Positions 59,070 to 64,000 of a stretch of 64,000 bases of DNA are shown in pieces; the first letter of the stretch is position 1; every line of letters starts with the position of its first letter. Position numbers and translations under genes: made by a program. The notes under the pieces are model-generated. The model was not told the DNA's origin. It saw nothing but the letters and a program-made list of their open reading frames with translations, and did no database searches. The stretch is taken from assembly GCA_029891385.1 (NCBI GenBank), contig CM057224.1, positions 32,369,005 to 32,433,004 of the forward strand, given 5' to 3'. The DNA is from Erythroxylum novogranatense (Eukaryota > Streptophyta > Magnoliopsida > Malpighiales > Erythroxylaceae).

Positions 59070-59174
59070 AAGACACTGGATTCCCATCTAGCTTTGTCCA
59101 GGCTTTGATCGGAGAGATATAAGGAACATGTAATACTGGTCTATTTCTTCAATGGCATTGCTGTTTCATAGAGG
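59070..59174 (+). other. NRAMP non-coding first exon (5' UTR)
   Basis: From the inferred start to a consensus splice donor (GAGG|GTGAGT at 59175). A leader intron then spans to an acceptor before 59405, with candidates TGCCAG near 59338 or TTGTAAG near 59383. The exon contains two upstream ATGs: 59128 (followed at once by a stop) and 59152 (seven codons, then running into the splice junction). Confidence 0.5.
59128..59133 (+). promoter_or_regulatory. Minimal upstream ORF AUG-UAA in the NRAMP leader
   Basis: ATGTAA in the predicted first exon is a start codon directly followed by a stop. AUGUAA elements in Arabidopsis NIP5;1 and a few other transcripts cause boron-dependent ribosome stalling and mRNA decay. 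Whether this one lies in the mature leader depends on the true transcription start. Confidence 0.45.
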
Positions 59175-59404
59175 GTGAGTTGTTAAACTCTCGTTTGCTT
59201 TTGTTTCCTTACATAAGATGAGTGCAATTTGGTTCTTTGCCATTTCATTTATTCCTTTCCATTTTGGCGTTCGTTTGCTGACCGGTGTTTGCTTCTCCAA
59301 CTGAAGTTGGGTTTTTTGACATTCATGTTTGGTGCCAGATTGATAGCCACTGAAAATTTGGAATCTTTGATGTATTTGTAAGAAGATAAAAGAAAACGTA
59401 AGCT

Positions 59405-62400
59405 ATGAGACTAGGTTCAGGCTCAACATCTGGGAGGCCACAGTTCATTTCCAGCACCGGAAACCGAAGCTTTTCCAGTGCACCACTCGTCGAAAGTTCC
59501 GATGCAAATCAAATTGTTGTACCCGATGTAAGCTTTCTCTTTGTGGGTATAAATTTTAGATTAATTCTTTTTGGTTTTACGATGCAAGTTCTTCGTGCGA
59601 GGTGTCTGTGGGTGGTATGACATCTGTTTCTTTAAATTTAAGGCCTTGCTTTTACTATTTTGTCTTCTTGCTTAAGTAAATCTGGTTCTTTGCGGTGAGA
59701 ATGTAGTGATTTTTTACGTATTATAGTGAAACATGAAAATATAAGTTCTCCTATTGTTATTAAATGTTCCCATCAAGCTTTCTTTCTGTTTGTGTAATAG
59801 TCGAAAACTCCATCTTGAGATTCTATATTTATTTAGTTTTGTACTCCCTTTTTTATCATAATTCAATAAATTTTCAGTTATGCGTTATTTTGATCTTAAA
59901 GATACTCTTAAATCCCAGATTAAAGGGTTTAAATTTCTTATATTTTTAGATTTTTATATCCTTTTCAAATCAATCCAAAAAGACATTCTTTTTCAGATAT
60001 TTCATATTCTTCTTCCACTCCTTTGATACAACGTTCATCCTCTTTAAAAATAGAACGTCCTCTTAATGGGTAAGTTCAAAAATACGAGTTTGATCATTGT
60101 TTTGCTTAGCTTTTTCTAATTTAAGTTGAAGTTCTATCTCTTGATATCTATAGTAAAGAGAAGTGTTTGATTGATCATCTCCGTCATTTTTGCAGAGGAA
60201 AAGCTGGAAAAATTTATTTGCATACATGGGTCCTGGGTTCCTTGTTTCTATTGCATACATCGACCCTGGAAATTGTAAAAACAAACTTTTTTTTTTGTGA
60301 TATATTCTTTAATCTATGACCATTTACCTTCACGACTTACTGTTCTTCCAATAAACTTGCAGTCGAAACTGATTTGCAGGCCGGAGCTCAATATAAATAT
60401 GAGGTACCATACAAATACATTTTTTCTTGTTTTCATTTATATTGCTCACATAGTCTTCTTCTCGATCTAATCTAGGAAACTTGATGCACATTTAACTTCT
60501 TCAAAGTTGGGTCGTGTACTCTTAATCCAAAAGAAATAAGAGGTTTTAAGCATCACAGGATGGATAATATTCAAAGTAGTTTAAAATGTGGGACAAACAA
60601 ATATGTAAATCTTGTTCTTCAAAATAAATTTCCCTCAATTTTCTCTAAGAAAGTAAAAAAAAATTATGCCAAGAGTTGAGGACGTGATGTCGGCTGGAAT
60701 AGTTTAGTGTGAAGGGACAACTAGATGGATGGACTAGGTGCTTTTAGAGTCCAATACACCTTAGGGTGAACAATGACATTGTCATTCTCTTTGCAGTTGC
60801 TCTGGATCATATTAGTGGCTTCATGTGCTGCTCTCATCATCCAATCTCTGGCAGCCAATCTAGGGGTTGTGACTGGCATGTGATACTGTATACTTGTCAA
60901 TTTTGTTGCTCATGATATTGTATACCTTTCAATTTTGCAACACTTGTATTGATACAATTTTTTTCTCCCAAATTTCAATTCAATGCAGGAAAGCATTTAG
61001 CAGAACACTGTAGGTCTGAATATCCAAGGGTGCCTAACTTCATTCTGTGGATTCTTGCTGAGATTGCCATTGTTGCATGTGACATTCCCGAAGGTTAGAC
61101 ACTTCTTCATTCGTTTAATATTGAGCATAATATACACTGTAATTACCTGCATGCAAAATGGAAGCTTTTGTAAAAATCTTATTTTGATTGTTGTGTTCAT
61201 TTCCCTGTTTATAACTGGGTAAACTTCTAATAAATGCCACCAGAAGTCCTCGTTTCTTTAGTGACATTGATGCTAATATTTTTGCTGTGGCAAGCTCTAT
61301 GAATCAGTTCCTTCTTTTTCAGTGATTGGGACAGCATTTGCATTGAATATGCTCTTCAATATACCAGTATGGATTGGCGTGCTACTAACTGGGCTCAGTA
61401 CATTGGTTCTGCTTGCATTACAACAATATGGGGTATTCTGGTCTCTTCATGTTTGCTCAACTTGAATACAGTTTATTTGATTCAAGATTGAATTTGTTAA
61501 GACTTTTTATGTAACTAATGAAAAAGGGTAATTATGTCTGAGCACATTTAATTGCTATTAAAATAGAATTTGGCGAAAACAAATGTCACTTTTGAGATTT
61601 GTTTGATTGCTTAGAAATCTTCCGTTTCTTGCAATTCCATTTTGGATGAAACTGACTAGCTTAAGCATTTATGTTTTCCTTTTGTAGGTTAGGAAGCTTG
61701 AATTCTTGATAGCTTTTCTTGTATTTACAATAGCAGCATGCTTTCTAGCGGAACTTCACCATGCAAAGCCTGCACCTGCAGAAGTTCTGAAAGGGCTTTT
61801 TGTTCCCCAGCTTAAAGGAAATGGTGCTACTGGTCTCGCTATTTCACTCCTTGGGGCAATGGTTATGCCGTGGGTGTTTCTTATTTTTATAACTATCTCT
61901 TCCAATTTGAAAGCATTCTGATCTTTGTTGACCTTTTTACATTCTTGCAGCCACAATCTATTCCTCCATTCTGCATTGGTGCTTTCCAGGAGAATCCCAC
62001 GATCTGTTAGTGGCATCAAGGTACGTATTTGATTGGATAAATTCCATTGCGACCAACTTTTACAGCTGGATTAGCATAGTCTTATCACAGTTGATGTGTT
62101 GGCTACTGATCTTCATCCATATAATAATGTTAATATGTTCCTTTGGGCCCACAACTTCAACATTAGTCCCTTGATGGATGGAAAGTAGCTTTGATAGTTG
62201 GAAAGGATCAACACAAACTTAAGTGAAACCTTGATGTTCACCTCAAATCTAAATTCTATTCTTTCCTATTATATGCATGATAGATGCTATGACTTTCCTA
62301 GTGAAAGTCTTTCTCATGATGTGATAAGATCTGCTTCAAGAGTTACAAAAGAGAATTCAGATACATGGGTGATCATTTTCCAAATTATCACTTTGGATTG

Positions 62401-63280
62401 TGCTGAAAATTTTGTTTCAATATATGATGAGGTGATAACAGATGTGATTCTTGCTCGCAGGAGGCTTGCCGATTTTATATGATAGAAAGTGGCTTTGCTC
62501 TTATGGTGGCGTTTCTTATTAATGTGTCAGTAATTTCTGTGAGTGGTGCTGTTTGCAATTCGTCAAATTTGAATCCTGAAGATCAGGCAAAGTGCAATGA
62601 CTTGGACTTGAACAAGGCTTCCTTTCTACTTAAAGTACGTCATATATTGCATGTTGAAATTGTCACTGTAACTTTGTTCTAGATAATACTTGGTTATGGC
62701 TTGACAGCAAGAGCTTGATTCTATAAAAAAGTACCACTCATATGTTGGAGCTTCGTGATTGTGATTTCTTGTTTTCAGAATGTTTTGGGTAATTGGAGCT
62801 CAAAACTCTTTGCAATTGCTTTGCTGGCATCAGGTCAAAGTTCCACAATAACAGGAACTTATGCAGGGCAGTATGTCATGCAGGTAACTCTTTTGTGTGT
62901 TGATGCTGTTCTTGACTTTAATCAATGAGTTTTACTTGCCGTATTAGCCACTACTTTGACTTGTGTTATGTTGGCACATTTCCCGGTCGAGTATATTATA
63001 TGTTGCTTGTTGGTAAGATCTACTGCCTAGACAACAAGCTTTGTACAGAATATATTGCGTACAGTTTTCCCCTGCTTCTCATATTATATTCCTTTTGCAC
63101 ACTGAGGACTTTTTCCCTTCTTAATGCACGGATCCCTCTTTGCTGTAGGGATTTCTTGATTTACGATTAAGGCCGTGGCTAAGGAACTTTCTGACTCGAT
63201 GCTTGGCTATTGTTCCTAGTCTAATTGTTGCAGTGATTGGTGGCTCTTCTGGAGCCGGAAAGCTAATTATTATTGCTTCG
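59405..63280 (+). CDS. NRAMP1: NRAMP metal transporter, NRAMP1/NRAMP6 type (5' part)
   Basis: Eleven coding exons by eye: 59405-59527, 60196-60274, 60363-60403, 60797-60875, 60989-61093, 61323-61432, 61688-61869, 61951-62020, 62461-62634, 62779-62883 and 63149-63280. They sum to 1200 nt (400 codons) in one frame. Plant members have about 530 residues, so the last quarter lies beyond the window. Hallmarks are the TM1 metal-binding DPGN (IAYIDPGN), the TM6 MPHN (LGAMVMPHNLFLHS), and the NRAMP signature [19 protein letters not shown]. The N-terminus ([19 protein letters not shown]) fits NRAMP1/6 over NRAMP2-5. NRAMPs are proton-coupled Mn2+/Fe2+ (and Cd2+) transporters. Location in the cell (plasma membrane or endomembrane) cannot be told from sequence. 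No lesion is seen. NRAMP6 is the alternative name. Confidence 0.95.
60876..60988 (+). other. NRAMP intron with GC-AG splice sites
   Basis: The frame requires GTGACTG joined to GAAAGCAT ([11 protein letters not shown]). The intron therefore starts GCATGT at 60876 and ends AATGCAG at 60988. The nearby GT at 60880 would put the downstream exon in the wrong frame. GC-AG introns are a known minor class. Confidence 0.8.
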
Positions 63281-64000
63281 GTAAGATATTGTCCCTTAGT
63301 ATCGTTGGACATTTTAAAACTTCCTCAGTGATTTTCTTTTATTCTTATTATCCAACAATCTCATGAAATCTTACAATTTTAAGGCCCAGAAGACAGCGTT
63401 GATCTGGTGTTCTTGGCTTTCACATGATTATTTCAATGCTTATTCTTATGGAATTGCAGACTTATCTTGCATCACTATATATCAATTTGGAAATGATGGA
63501 GACAAGTTGAGCAGTAGTAGTCCTGGAAAATCCTAAATAACAATTCTGTTTAGATATTTGAAACAGCTTAGAACACAGCGAAACAATAGTGGGCACTGAT
63601 CTACACAAAACTTCTAATGTGATATGGCTTTGTATACTTACGATCTGGAGAACTCTCGCTACCATTTCAAAAAAAGTTTTTGCGCATGCAGAATTCTTAG
63701 TCACTTTACCCAGTGGAACATTTAGGGGCATGCCTCATCACTATTTAATCCTTACCTTGAACTTTATGTTCTTCAGAGGAAGTATTTTCTGAAAATTTCT
63801 TAATGGCACATATAACTTCATGAAAGCCAGCTTTTGGACTCCAGAATTTTCTTTGATGATCTAAAATCTATCACCTAAATAGTGAAAGAAAGCATAGAGC
63901 TGTTGATGAAGGAATTTCTAGTTCTGATAATCTGATTCCTAACATTTTGTTTTTCACAAAACATTGAGAAGTTAAATTCCAAAGATTGGAGCAGGTAACG
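63281..64000 (+). other. NRAMP intron, continuing past the window
   Basis: It starts with the donor GTAAGAT at 63281. No exon encoding the expected next segment (a MILSFELPFA-like helix) is found before 64000, so this intron is at least 720 bp long and the 3' exons lie outside. Short frames in it have no homology I recognise. Confidence 0.75.

Noticed and set aside
60063..60284. 73-codon minus-strand ORF
   Set aside because: Antisense to the NRAMP exon at 60196-60274, whose frame and splice sites are well supported.
1..64000. tRNA and rRNA genes
   Set aside because: No cloverleaf-like sequence with matching arms was found by eye; the TGGTATCA stretches are retrotransposon primer-binding sites.

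Overview
The window looks like repeat-rich nuclear DNA of a flowering plant, most likely a eudicot. It has spliced plant-type genes with short exons, an AT-rich background, and deep nests of Ty1/copia, Ty3/gypsy, LINE, CACTA and hAT-type elements. I cannot name the species. Nothing points to a prokaryote, an organelle, a CRISPR array or an operon. About nine tenths of the window is transposon-derived or featureless AT-rich sequence.

Layout. 1-2059: a decayed Copia fragment (minus) fused to a LINE fragment (plus); the same chimera recurs at 21955-24975. 2061-17913: the 3' end and 3' LTR of a Ty3/gypsy element, split by a Sirevirus-like Copia element (5097-17036). That Copia element is itself split by a 3.9-kb gypsy-type solo LTR (7953-11896) with a 5-bp target duplication. 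18759-19487: an intact secreted DUF26 (cysteine-rich repeat) gene on the minus strand, with a decayed tandem paralogue at 20704-21356. 24986-34357: a decayed CACTA element with remains of a TNP2-type transposase and a probable nested solo LTR. 35615-53971: an apparently non-coding, LARD-like LTR element (minus, perfect 5-bp target duplication). Inside it sit a second, coding but broken Copia element (38835-47239) and a TIR element filled with about 1.4 kb of trinucleotide repeats. 54018-55195: a hAT-like element with an 8-bp target duplication. 56325-56488: an exon fragment of a UFD2/PUB1-type ubiquitin E4 gene. 57568-58490: another TIR element with trinucleotide arrays and a SINE-like insert. 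59038 to the window end: the 5' part of an NRAMP metal transporter gene (plus), with eleven coding exons giving 400 codons before the edge.

Only the DUF26 gene and the NRAMP gene look functional. NRAMP proteins move Mn2+/Fe2+ across membranes. Its 5' leader appears to contain an AUG-stop minimal upstream ORF, and one intron appears to use a GC-AG splice pair. The elements give a relative history: gypsy LTR, then Copia 1, then solo LTR; separately LARD, then Copia 2, and CACTA, then its solo LTR.

The most interesting non-gene signals are the eight-copy AAGTCGACTT palindrome array in the Copia 2 leader, the short 3-nt-loop hairpins in the gypsy LTRs, the GACGCA arrays in the Copia 1 LTRs, the two TIR elements carrying large TAA-type arrays, and the possible AUGUAA element upstream of NRAMP. 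I found no clearly new multi-gene system. All boundaries and homologies were read by eye.
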